From: Planobispora longispora
Lineage (GTDB): Bacteria; Actinomycetota; Actinomycetes; Streptosporangiales; Streptosporangiaceae
NCBI RefSeq assembly: GCF_016863135.1
Contig: NZ_BOOH01000019.1
Location: 124,001-188,000 of the forward strand
DNA length: 64,000 nt
Direction: 5' to 3'
In this document: piece by piece, positions 39,695-47,630 of the stretch
How positions within the stretch are numbered: position 1 is the first letter of the stretch
Layout of the letters: every line of letters begins with the position of its first letter
Notes under the pieces: model-generated
The model's database searches: none
The model's input: only the letters and a program-made list of their open reading frames with translations
What the model was told of the DNA's origin: nothing
Translations under genes and position numbers: made by a program

Positions 39695-40566
39695 GCCCGG
39701 CGGGTGCTCGTCATCGTGGCATAGGCGATCACGTTGTCCGTGTAGTGACCGGTCGAGCGGTTGTAGGTCCCGCCGCACGTGATCAGGTGGAGCTGCGGGC
39801 TGGGCGACTCCCCGTACACCCGCTGCGTCGGGAACACCGACTTGTCCGCCTGCTCCAGCCCGCCCACGGTGAACACCGCGATCATCCCGTCCTGCCGGTG
39901 CACCTCGATGACGTCACCGTTGCGGATCTCGTGGAGGCGGCTGAACACCGCGCTCCCCGTCCGCGTGTCCTTGTGTCCCAGCATGATCGACGGCCCCGCC
40001 TCCCCCGGCGTCGGCCCCTCCCGGTACCAGCCGGCGAGGTTGGCGTTGTTCACCGGCGGCACCTCGATCGCGCCCTGCCTGTCGAGCCCCACGGATTTGA
40101 TCGGCGCGTTGACTCCGAGACGCGGGATGACCAGGCGCACCGGGGTCGAGGGCTGCATCGCCGGGGCCGCCGGAAGAGTCGGCTGCGGCGGAGGCACGTT
40201 CGCGGGCGCCTGGAAGTACGGGTCGGCGGGCGCGGCGGTGTTCTGCTGCTGCGCCCGCGGCGGCAGCGCGGTCCGCTGATCCGCCAGGCCGTACTCCTCG
40301 GGCGAGGAGACCATGAAGATCAAACCGATCAGCACCGTGATCACTCCGGCGACGGCCGCCAGCACCAGCACGGAGCGCAGGACCCGCCCGCCGCCGGCCG
40401 GATCCTCGTACGGCTCGCCGTACCCGGGCGGCGAGTACCCCGGCGGAACATACCCGGGCCCTCCCGGAGCGGCCTGCCGGTAACCGGGCCGAGGGTACGG
40501 CTGACCGGGCCTCCCGTGTCCCGCGGGCGGCCCCGGCCACCGGCCGTCCGGCGTCGGTGTGGTCAT
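39691..40566 (-). CDS. class F-like sortase (copy 1)
   Basis: 291 residues. A proline/glycine/tyrosine-rich cytoplasmic N-terminus (about 1-60) precedes one membrane helix (about 63-86), then an extracellular linker and the sortase barrel. Catalytic H198 (MLGHKDTR), C264 (LITCGGTYN) and probable R270 (NRSTGHYTDN) form the triad. Sortases cleave a C-terminal sorting motif and attach the protein to the cell wall. The gene starts 13 bp after the surface-protein gene, its likely substrate, and overlaps the DUF2079 gene. A three-gene operon is likely. Confidence 0.9.
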   Translation of the reverse strand: MTTPTPDGRWPGPPAGHGRPGQPYPRPGYRQAAPGGPGYVPPGYSPPGYGEPYEDPAGGGRVLRSVLVLAAVAGVITVLIGLIFMVSSPEEYGLADQRTALPPRAQQQNTAAPADPYFQAPANVPPPQPTLPAAPAMQPSTPVRLVIPRLGVNAPIKSVGLDRQGAIEVPPVNNANLAGWYREGPTPGEAGPSIMLGHKDTRTGSAVFSRLHEIRNGDVIEVHRQDGMIAVFTVGGLEQADKSVFPTQRVYGESPSPQLHLITCGGTYNRSTGHYTDNVIAYATMTSTRRA

Positions 40567-40579
40567 CGCCGGGCTCCGG

Positions 40580-41467
40580 TCAGCCTCGCGCCGCCGTACG
40601 GCGCCGCAGTGCCAGCCCGCCGATCGCGGCCCCGCCCACCATCAGCGCCCCGGCAAGCATGATCACCCGCGCGTCCGGACCGGCGTCCCCGCCCCCGCCC
40701 GTGGAGGCCCCGCCGTCGGGCGTCTTGTCGATCTGGCCCGTCCTCGTCCTGGTGGCCCTCGCCGTCACGGTCTCGAAGACGGTGACCGTCGGCTTCACCG
40801 ACGGGGTGGGCGTGGGTGTGGGCGTCGTCGGAGTGCTGCTCGGCGTCGTGCTGCTGCTGGACGACGTGGACGGCTTCACCGTGATCCGCAGCGCCGCCGC
40901 CGACGCTTCCGCAGTCGCGACCGTGCACTCGTACAGCTCACCATCGGTGTCGGACGCGTTCGTCGGCGCCAGGTAAAGCGAGAAGTTGTCCGGCTGCACG
41001 GCGATGACGCCGGTCGCCGTCGGGGTCATCGTGATCAGCAGATTCGGCGGCTGGAGCGTGGCGCCCTGCGATATCGAGGCGGCGGCTCCGGTGGCCGCGA
41101 CCGAGCGAAGCTCAGAGGGGACGATCGTGGGGCTGGAGGTGATCAGGACATCGGCGTCGGCGACGAGCTTCTCGGTGTTGGGAATCGCCGAGGGCGCGGT
41201 GAGACCGCTCGGCGAGGCACTGGGACCGATCTTCCAGGTCGCGACGACCGTAGAGCTCGGCACCGGAGCGGTCGGTCCCGTCAACTCCATTTGGATCTTG
41301 TAGGTGGCGCTTACACCCGCTTCCGTCTCACAGGTGTAGGTGACCGGCACGGGCGCCGCCGCCATTGAGGCGAGCGCCGGAACGGCTCCGAAGATAAGTC
41401 CCGCACCCACCGCTCCGATGGCTGCCGTCTTGGCCATGACGCGCCGTCGCGTCTTGGACTTCAGCAC
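40580..41467 (-). CDS. cell-surface protein with sortase-type C-terminus (copy 1)
   Basis: 295 residues from GTG 41467, 6 nt after GGAGA. Signal peptide (KTRRRVMAKTAAIGAVGAGLIFG..ALA). The mature domain is beta-rich with two cysteines (YTCETE, LYECTVA) that may form a disulfide. A Ser/Thr/Pro linker with TPTPTPTPSVKPTV follows. The end is sortase-like: TPDGGASTGGGG, a hydrophobic helix (VIMLAGALMVGGAAIGGLAL) and RRRTAARG. It is encoded immediately upstream of a sortase and shares the PDGGA-TG motif with the protein at 44786-46156. Function of the exposed domain unknown. Confidence 0.75.
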   Translation of the reverse strand: MLKSKTRRRVMAKTAAIGAVGAGLIFGAVPALASMAAAPVPVTYTCETEAGVSATYKIQMELTGPTAPVPSSTVVATWKIGPSASPSGLTAPSAIPNTEKLVADADVLITSSPTIVPSELRSVAATGAAASISQGATLQPPNLLITMTPTATGVIAVQPDNFSLYLAPTNASDTDGELYECTVATAEASAAALRITVKPSTSSSSSTTPSSTPTTPTPTPTPSVKPTVTVFETVTARATRTRTGQIDKTPDGGASTGGGGDAGPDARVIMLAGALMVGGAAIGGLALRRRTAARG

Positions 41468-41751
41468 GGTCTGTCTCCATTTCAGTGCGGTTGACCGGCC
41501 GGGGACATTACCCGCAATTCCAGCCAATGGTCACGGTCCGCCCTAGATCTTACGGAGACATCCCTAGAAGCGGGAACCCGTTAGTAAAAGGGGCATAGAT
41601 TATCTTCTGCCCCAGAAGATCACCATGAGGGGGGATACGGGTGGTCCAGCAAAGCCCCTTCCCCGATTCAAGGAACGATCAGCGCCGGAGTGGTGACGGA
41701 GAGACCGGGAAGGAGCCCGACCACCGGTCCCGCCGATCACTGTGAGGAACC

Positions 41752-42171
41752 ATGAGGCTCCTGGCCCGCCCGCACCAGATCCTGCCGCGCCTGGCCGCCG
41801 GCGCACTCATCCTGAACTCGGGCCTGACCAAGGGCTCCGTCGACAAGGAGACCGCGGCGCAGCTCCACGGGATGGCCGCGGGCGCCTACCCCTTCCTCAG
41901 GAACATGGACCCGAAGGAGTTCGTCCGGCTGCTGTCCAAGGCGGAGATCGCCCTCGGGGTGGCGCTGGCGATCCCGCTGGTGCCCTCGGCGGTGGCGGGC
42001 GCCGCGCTCACGGCCTTCGCGGGCGGGCTGTTCGGTCTCTACCTCAAGACCCCGGGCATGCGTGAGAAGGGCAGCGTGCGCCCCACCCACCAGGGCATGG
42101 CCCTGGCCAAGGACGTCTGGCTGCTCGGGATCGGCGCCGGACTGGTGGCCGAGGCGCTCCGCCGCGACTGA
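41752..42171 (+). CDS. DoxX-like small membrane protein
   Basis: 139 residues, with GAGGAACC before ATG 41752. Three to four hydrophobic helices: PRLAAGALILNSGLTK, AEIALGVALAIPLVPSAVAG, ALTAFAGGLFGLYL and LAKDVWLLGIGAGLVAEAL. The layout and the N-terminal RLAAGALILNSG segment resemble DoxX-family proteins, whose members include quinone- or redox-linked membrane subunits; the role is unknown. Single gene between the surface-protein operon and a terminator; about 284 bp upstream contain only a small ATCTTCT/AGAAGAT hairpin (41602-41620) and no clear promoter. Confidence 0.65.
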   Translation: MRLLARPHQILPRLAAGALILNSGLTKGSVDKETAAQLHGMAAGAYPFLRNMDPKEFVRLLSKAEIALGVALAIPLVPSAVAGAALTAFAGGLFGLYLKTPGMREKGSVRPTHQGMALAKDVWLLGIGAGLVAEALRRD

Positions 42172-42194
42172 TCCGGACCGGCCGCGACCGGCCC

Positions 42195-42227
42195 GGCCCC
42201 CGTCCCGTTCCGCCCGGGGCGGGGGCC
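42195..42227. terminator. terminator between convergent DoxX-like and phospholipase D-like genes
   Basis: 12-bp stem GGCCCCCGTCCC (42195-42206) / GGGGCGGGGGCC (42216-42227), one G-T pair, 9-nt loop. Confidence 0.8.
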
Positions 42228-42261
42228 GGCCGCGTCCCGACGGGAACGGCACGGGAGGAGG

Positions 42262-43818
42262 TCAGAAGTTCTTCGACCTCCGCAGGGCGGGTGGCCGTCC
42301 GTCGGGGTCCACCGCGAGCCGGTACATCGGCATCGCCAGCACTCTGCGCCACCGGCCCAGCTCCGGCTGCGCGTGCGGGCGCAGCCGTCCCGGCGGCCTC
42401 GCGCCCTGGCATCCTCCCCGGTGCCAGGCGTCGAGCGCGTCCGCCGAGCGGGCGAACGCCTCGAAGGCCTCCTTCGGGTCGCACAGGTCGTCCACGTCGG
42501 CGGGGTCGCGGTCCAGGTGCTCGGCGGCGAGGGCGAGGCGCAGCTCGCGGGCGTACCTGCGGGCTCCGGCGGGCGGGCGGGGATCGGGCTCCTCGTCGAT
42601 CACCGCGCAGCTCAGCTCCGAGTCGTAGGTCCACGACCGCAGGTTGACGTTGTCCGAGCCGACCGCCGCCCACACGTCGTCGACCACGCACACCTTCGCG
42701 TGCACGTACACCGGCGTGCCCTCGTGGTTCTCCAGGTCGTAGACCGCGATCCGGTCGCCGCCCGCCTGCTGGAGCCTGGTGAGCGCGTCGGCCCTGCCGA
42801 TCAGGCTGGCCGGCCCGGCGAGCCAGCCGTCCTGGTCGGGGTGGCGCGGGACCACGATGACCATGCGGAGCTCCGGTTCCCGCTCCAGCGCCTCGGCGAA
42901 GGGCTCGATCACCTCGGTGGACCACAGGTACTGGTCCTCCAGGTAGACCAGCGAGCGGGCCGCCCGCAGCACCTTGTGGTAGGCCCTGGCCACGCTCCGC
43001 TCCCCTTTCGGCGCGAACGGGTAGGCGCTGCGCCGGTAGGGATAGGTCCGCAGAAGCTGTACGGCGTGCGTGCCCACGGGCTCGGGAGGCGGTCCCGGCT
43101 TGGGCAGCGGCGGCACGTCGTCCATCCGCTCGAAGTGGTCGCGCAGCCGCTTGATCGGATGGCGGGTCTCGGGGGCGGGGTCCTCCCAGCGCTCGCAGAA
43201 GACCGTCTCCACCTCGGCCACGGCCGGTCCCTGGATCATCACCTGGACGTCGTGCCAGGGCGGCCGGTCGCCGTACGCCTTCGGCATGGCGACGGTCTGC
43301 GGGTCGCCCCGGTGCTCGGCGTCGTCGCGGCGGCTGTGGCACAGGTCGATGCCCCCGAGGAAGGCCACGTCCTCGGCGGAGTTCTCGTCGTGCCGCAGGA
43401 TGACGAACTTCTGGTGGTGCGAGCCGCCCCGCCGTACCCGGGTGTCGAGCAGGCACTGGCCGCCGGTGGCCTCGATGTCCTCGCCGAGGTGCCGGTTCTC
43501 CTCGGAGCTGAAGCGCAGCGCGTCCAGGTGCGAACGCCAGATGAGCCCCCTGACCAGCGCCCCCCTGTCCGCCGCCTGGGCCATCACCTGCGCCACCCCG
43601 GGGCCGTCGTCGGTGAGCCGCTCGTCGGGGTCGCCGCGCCAGTCGGCGAACAGAAGGAGATCGTTCTTGGTGAGCCGGTCCACGCGGGCCTTGAGCTCGG
43701 CGAAGTAGGCGGCGCCGTGGATGAGGGGACGGACGAGGTTCCCGGTCGTCCAGGCGCCGAGCCGTGTCGCCGGGTTGTCCCGTTCCTCCTCCGTGAGGAA
43801 CCAGTCGTCGAGTCTCAC
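42262..43818 (-). CDS. phospholipase D-like (HKD) phosphodiesterase
   Basis: 518 residues. Two HKD half-sites: SHHQKFVILRHD (about residue 133) and VHAKVCVVDDVWAAVGSDN (about 370), each with the H-x-K-x4-D pattern; the second is followed by G-S-x-N. Both are needed for one active site in this superfamily. Predicted to hydrolyse or transfer phosphodiesters, most often phospholipids. No signal peptide or membrane helix is visible, so it is probably cytoplasmic. GTG 43818 lacks a clear ribosome-binding site. It sits between the two sortase operons without overlap; a link to envelope lipids is an inference. Confidence 0.9.
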   Translation of the reverse strand: MRLDDWFLTEEERDNPATRLGAWTTGNLVRPLIHGAAYFAELKARVDRLTKNDLLLFADWRGDPDERLTDDGPGVAQVMAQAADRGALVRGLIWRSHLDALRFSSEENRHLGEDIEATGGQCLLDTRVRRGGSHHQKFVILRHDENSAEDVAFLGGIDLCHSRRDDAEHRGDPQTVAMPKAYGDRPPWHDVQVMIQGPAVAEVETVFCERWEDPAPETRHPIKRLRDHFERMDDVPPLPKPGPPPEPVGTHAVQLLRTYPYRRSAYPFAPKGERSVARAYHKVLRAARSLVYLEDQYLWSTEVIEPFAEALEREPELRMVIVVPRHPDQDGWLAGPASLIGRADALTRLQQAGGDRIAVYDLENHEGTPVYVHAKVCVVDDVWAAVGSDNVNLRSWTYDSELSCAVIDEEPDPRPPAGARRYARELRLALAAEHLDRDPADVDDLCDPKEAFEAFARSADALDAWHRGGCQGARPPGRLRPHAQPELGRWRRVLAMPMYRLAVDPDGRPPALRRSKNF

Positions 43819-43909
43819 CCAATCTGGCTACCCGGCCATCGCTCCGGCATTCCCCCTCAGTACGGACATCCCACCGTGAAGAGATGCGCCGCCCGTCACT
43901 GCCGCCCCC

Positions 43910-44770
43910 TCAGGTGCGGCGAGTGGCGGAGAGGGTGGCGTAGACGATGATGTTGTCGGTGTAGTGGCGGGTCTTGGGGTTGTAGACGCCGCCGCAGGTG
44001 ATCAGGCGCAGAGTCGCCTCACCCGTGTTGCCGTAGACCCGCTTGGACGGGAAGGTCGACTTGCTGACCTGCTCGACCCCGTCCACGGTGAACTCCACGA
44101 CCGCCCCGTCCGTGCGGGACACCTTGATCTTGTCACCGCGCCTGAGCTCCTTGAGGCGGCTGAAGACGGCGGCCCTGCCGTGGGCGTTGACATGCCCGAG
44201 GACGACCGAGGGGCCCTGCTGCCCGGGGATGGGGCCGTGCTTGTACCAGCCCGCCAGTCCCGGCTTGCTCAGCGGGGGCGTCTGGACCCGCTGCCTGGCG
44301 TCGACCCCGAGGGACATCAGCGAGGTCATCACGCCGATCTTCGGAATGGCCAGCTTCCTGGGCATGACGCGGGTGCCGGTCTTGAGCGGCTCCGGCGGCA
44401 TCACCACGGGCAACGGCGGCGGAGCCGTGGGCGCGGCGGCGGTGAGCACCTCCGTCCCGCCCGGCCCGACCTGTTCGGGCAGGGGCGCCGGGTCCTGCCC
44501 CTGCGGCTGTCCCGGGTTCACCTGCTGCCCCTGCTCCGGCGCGTTCTCCAGCGGCATGGTGGCCGCCAGCGGAGCCGGGGGCCCGTAGGGCTCCTCCTCG
44601 GCGGGCGGGGCGAGATAGGCGAGCAGCCCCGCCATGACCAGGCCCACGCCGGCGAGCGACCCGGCCACCAGGAGTCCCGGGAGCAGCATGCCCTTGCGCC
44701 TGCCGCCGGGTGGAGGGGTCGTCTGCCCCTGATAGGGGTCCGGCGCGCCGTACGAAGGCCCTTGATACAT
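43910..44770 (-). CDS. class F-like sortase (copy 2)
   Basis: 286 residues from ATG 44770, with GGGAGC/GCGAGG just upstream. Short cytoplasmic N-terminus, one membrane helix (about 28-52), Pro/Gln-rich linker, then the sortase barrel with H193 (VVLGHVNA) and C259 (LITCGGVYN). In copy 1 the arginine follows YN directly (NRSTGHYTDN); here the segment is NPKTRHYTDN, so the arginine is R268, three residues further on. The gene lies 15 bp after a surface-protein gene bearing the same PDGGA-TG motif, the same arrangement as copy 1. Its last residues (YATLSATRRT) also echo copy 1 (YATMTSTRRA). Confidence 0.9.
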   Translation of the reverse strand: MYQGPSYGAPDPYQGQTTPPPGGRRKGMLLPGLLVAGSLAGVGLVMAGLLAYLAPPAEEEPYGPPAPLAATMPLENAPEQGQQVNPGQPQGQDPAPLPEQVGPGGTEVLTAAAPTAPPPLPVVMPPEPLKTGTRVMPRKLAIPKIGVMTSLMSLGVDARQRVQTPPLSKPGLAGWYKHGPIPGQQGPSVVLGHVNAHGRAAVFSRLKELRRGDKIKVSRTDGAVVEFTVDGVEQVSKSTFPSKRVYGNTGEATLRLITCGGVYNPKTRHYTDNIIVYATLSATRRT

Positions 44771-44785
44771 CCTCGCCGCTCCCGT

Positions 44786-46156
44786 CTACTCCCGGCCGCC
44801 CGCGTGGGACGCCCGGCTCCGCCTGAGCGCCACTCCGCCGAGCACGCCGCCGAAGATCATCGCTGATCCGGCCCCGACGAGAACGAATCCCGGCGTCTGC
44901 TCGGGACCCACGCCGGTGTCGGCTCCGCCGTCCGGGACCAGTGTGACCTGGGGCGTGGTGGGCGTCGCCCGGGTGGGCGTGACGGTCGCGGTCACGGTGA
45001 CGGTCGGCTTGGGCGTCGTCCCCGCGGCGGACGAGGAACTGCTCGCGGAGGAACTGCTGCTGGCGGAAGAGGAACTGGAGGCCGAGGGCGACGAGCTCCT
45101 CGTGGGAGTGCTCGTGGCGGTGCTCGTGGAAGTGGGCGAGGAGCTCCCCGTGGGGGTCGAGGTGTTCGAGATGGTGACGTCCACGGACACCGGGTCGCTG
45201 ATGAGCGTGCAGGTGGCCCGGTACTGCGACGGCGGGCTCGCCAGCTCGTCGGTGATCACACGGAAGGCGTCGAGCTGCGCCCACTTGTCCTGTTCGTCGT
45301 TCACGACCTGGACGCGGTGCTTGCCGTAGGGGAGGCCGCGGAGGCTCCACAGCGTCAGTCCGCCCTTGTTGGCGAAGTTCGTCGGGGTGCCGTCGTCTTC
45401 CTTCGAGGCGTCGACGTAGGCCGGCGTGGTCTCCTTGCCGTCGACGTAGAACCGGACCCTGCCCGCGCGGTAATCACGCTGGGCGACGTACTCGATCCCG
45501 GTTCCGGTGAACTCCAGGGCGGCCCTGGAATCCTTCTGCGTCGCGCGGTGGATGTCGTGGTGGTGGTTGCCGTGGTGCGCGTCCTGGTCGTTGAGGTCCT
45601 GCCAGTCGCCGGTCTCGTACTGCACCCGCGGGTCGTCGTCGTTGACCATGACCTCGCCGGCCGGGGGCGTGAAGTCCACCACCAGGGTCTTCGGCGTGAC
45701 CTTGACCTTCGTCGCCCGGGTGGTGTGCGCCGCGTCGGAGATCCCCTTGGGGAGTTCCAGCGGGGTGTCGGGCCGGAGCGGGCCGGACTGCTCCAGGGCG
45801 CCGGTCGGCTTGAGCACGCCGTACCAGCCGCCGGAGAGCTCCACGTCTCCGGTGACGGTGACCTTGCCCTTGGGCGCGAAGAAGTCGGGGGAACCGAACT
45901 TGGTGCCGTCCATGTAGGCGATCGACCAGTCGACGCCGAGCGGCTGTCCGACCGTGAGCGTCGTCGGGATCGAGAGCGTGGTCCGGAGGTTCACCGGCCC
46001 GTTCTTCGCGACTCCGCCCGTGCACGTGTAATCGACCACCAGGTCGACGTTGTTCGCGGCGGCCGTGCCGGAGGACAGGACGACCAGTGCGCCGCTCAAC
46101 AACCCCAGGGCCGAAACCGCGACCGCTCCGCGGAGCCCCGCTCCCCACCGCACCAC
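44786..46156 (-). CDS. cell-surface protein with sortase-type C-terminus (copy 2)
   Basis: 456 residues from GTG 46156, 6 nt after CGGAG. Signal peptide (GAVAVSALGLLSGALVVLSSG..AAA). The first domain has VDLVVDYTCTGG, similar in style to copy 1. A second beta-sandwich-like domain (about 225-325, AALEFTGTGIEYVAQRD...GKHRVQVVND) resembles galactose-binding-type modules. A serine-rich stalk follows (SSSSSASSSSSA runs). The end is VPDGGADTGVG, a hydrophobic helix and LRRSRASHAGGRE. It is the likely substrate of the sortase next to it. A GGCCAC-AAAA-GTGGCC hairpin (46181-46196) lies just upstream. ATG 46198 is a less likely start. Confidence 0.75.
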   Translation of the reverse strand: MVRWGAGLRGAVAVSALGLLSGALVVLSSGTAAANNVDLVVDYTCTGGVAKNGPVNLRTTLSIPTTLTVGQPLGVDWSIAYMDGTKFGSPDFFAPKGKVTVTGDVELSGGWYGVLKPTGALEQSGPLRPDTPLELPKGISDAAHTTRATKVKVTPKTLVVDFTPPAGEVMVNDDDPRVQYETGDWQDLNDQDAHHGNHHHDIHRATQKDSRAALEFTGTGIEYVAQRDYRAGRVRFYVDGKETTPAYVDASKEDDGTPTNFANKGGLTLWSLRGLPYGKHRVQVVNDEQDKWAQLDAFRVITDELASPPSQYRATCTLISDPVSVDVTISNTSTPTGSSSPTSTSTATSTPTRSSSPSASSSSSASSSSSASSSSSAAGTTPKPTVTVTATVTPTRATPTTPQVTLVPDGGADTGVGPEQTPGFVLVGAGSAMIFGGVLGGVALRRSRASHAGGRE

Positions 46157-46344
46157 TGGACACTCCGCTCGCGAGGGCCTGGCCACAAAAGTGGCCATTT
46201 GATCACAACCGGTCAGGATCGTACTGGTATGCGGAGGTTGTCGGCAGAGGTTCGGGAGACTCTCAGGACACTGTGGCGGAGTTGTGATCTCAGTCCGGCC
46301 CGAAGTCCTGCGCAGTCCCGGCGACCTCCTATACCTCTCGGTAA

Positions 46345-46359
46345 CAGAATCGTATTCTG
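46345..46359 (+). promoter_or_regulatory. palindromic operator upstream of the acyl-CoA dehydrogenase
   Basis: Perfect inverted repeat CAGAAT-CGT-ATTCTG, flanked by CTCG (46337-46340) and CGAG (46365-46368). It contains a -10-like TATTCT (46353-46358), so a bound repressor would block the promoter 33 bp before the start codon. Length and symmetry suit a TetR-type fatty-acid regulator; none is adjacent. Confidence 0.6.
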
Positions 46360-46391
46360 GTAAGCGAGACCTGACGCTCTGGAGGCAGTCA

Positions 46392-47537
46392 ATGCAGCGA
46401 GACCTCTTCGACGAGGAGCACGATCTCTTCCGCGAGACCGTGCGCGAGTTCCTGGCCCGGGAGGTCGTGCCGAACCACGACCGGTGGGAGAAGGACGGCA
46501 TCGTCCCCCGCGAGGTGTGGAAGAAGGCCGGCGAGATCGGCATGTTCGGCTTCGGGGTGCCGGAGGAGTTCGGCGGGGCGGGGATCACCGACTTCCGGTA
46601 CAACGCCGTGATCGTCGAGGAGATCATCCGGATCGGAGCCTCGGGACTCGGCTTCTCCCTGCACAACGACGTCATGGCGCCGTACTTCGTCGAGATGACG
46701 AACGACGAGCAGAAGGCCCGCTGGCTGCCCGGGTTCGCCGCCGGGGAGCTGATCACGGCGGTCGCGATGACCGAGCCGGGGGCGGGCAGCGACCTGCAGG
46801 GGATCCGGACCACCGCCCGCCGGGAGGGCGACCACTACGTCGTCAACGGCCAGAAGACCTTCATCACCAACGGCATCAACGCCGACCTGGTCGTGGTCGT
46901 GGCCAAGACCGACCCGGAGCAGGGCGCCCGGGGCACCTCGCTCCTGGTCGTCGAGCGCGGCGCGGAGGGCTTCACCCGGGGCCGCAACCTCGAGAAGATC
47001 GGCATGAAGGCCCAGGACACCGCCGAGCTGTTCTTCGAGGACGTACGGGTCCCGGCCGCCAACCTGCTCGGCGATCAAGAGGGGCAGGGCTTCTTCCAGC
47101 TCATGGCCAACCTGCCGCAGGAGCGCCTGTCGATCGCGGTGGCCGCCGTGGCCGCCGCCGAGACCGTCCTGGCGATGACCGTCGAGTACTGCAAGAGCCG
47201 CAAGGCGTTCGGGCGGAACATCGGCAGCTTCCAGAACACCCGGTTCGTCCTGGCCGAGCTGGACACCGAGGTCGAGATCGCCCGGCACTACCTGGACAAG
47301 TGCATCCGCGCCCTCAACGCCAGGCAGCTCACCGTCGTGGACGCCGCCAAGGCCAAGTGGTGGACCACCGAGCTGCAGACCAAGGTCATCGACCGCTGCC
47401 TCCAGCTCCACGGCGGGTACGGCTACATGATGGAGTACCCGGTGGCCAAGGCCTGGATCGACAGCCGGGTGCAGACCATCTACGGCGGCACCACCGAGAT
47501 CATGAAGGAGATCATCGGCCGCTCCTTCGGGTTCTGA
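46392..47537 (+). CDS. acyl-CoA dehydrogenase
   Basis: 381 residues from ATG 46392, with GGAGG 6 nt upstream. Standard family signatures: MTEPGAGSDLQGI, GQKTFITNG, the FAD-contact region RKAFGRNIGSFQNTRF and LQLHGGYGYMMEYP. The catalytic base is expected in TIYGGTTEIMKEIIGRSFGF. It removes hydrogen from acyl-CoA, passing electrons to ETF. It is of the common 380-residue type, unlike the 624-residue enzyme at 31505-33379. Probably monocistronic: palindromic operator upstream, strong terminator right after. Confidence 0.95.
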   Translation: MQRDLFDEEHDLFRETVREFLAREVVPNHDRWEKDGIVPREVWKKAGEIGMFGFGVPEEFGGAGITDFRYNAVIVEEIIRIGASGLGFSLHNDVMAPYFVEMTNDEQKARWLPGFAAGELITAVAMTEPGAGSDLQGIRTTARREGDHYVVNGQKTFITNGINADLVVVVAKTDPEQGARGTSLLVVERGAEGFTRGRNLEKIGMKAQDTAELFFEDVRVPAANLLGDQEGQGFFQLMANLPQERLSIAVAAVAAAETVLAMTVEYCKSRKAFGRNIGSFQNTRFVLAELDTEVEIARHYLDKCIRALNARQLTVVDAAKAKWWTTELQTKVIDRCLQLHGGYGYMMEYPVAKAWIDSRVQTIYGGTTEIMKEIIGRSFGF

Positions 47538-47550
47538 GGATCTGCCCCGG

Positions 47551-47591
47551 AGCCTCCATCCCGCCTTCCCGCGGAGCACGGGGTGGAGGCT
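47551..47591 (+). terminator. terminator after the acyl-CoA dehydrogenase gene
   Basis: 12-bp stem AGCCTCCATCCC (47551-47562) / GGGGTGGAGGCT (47580-47591) with one T-G pair, followed by TTTG. Because it overlaps the most upstream GTG (47583) of the next frame, that start is unlikely. Confidence 0.82.
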
Positions 47592-47630
47592 TTGACTAAT
47601 GACCGGCCCTCGCCGCCCGATATCTGTGTC

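Noticed and set aside
41602-41620. ATCTTCT/AGAAGAT hairpin as a riboswitch or operator
   Set aside because: Only a 7-bp stem with no partner elements; it may be chance or part of a promoter and cannot be assigned.
47583-47630. Extended N-terminus of the MCP-PilZ receptor from GTG 47583
   Set aside because: That codon lies inside the terminator hairpin of the upstream gene, and the added residues do not look like a signal or membrane segment.
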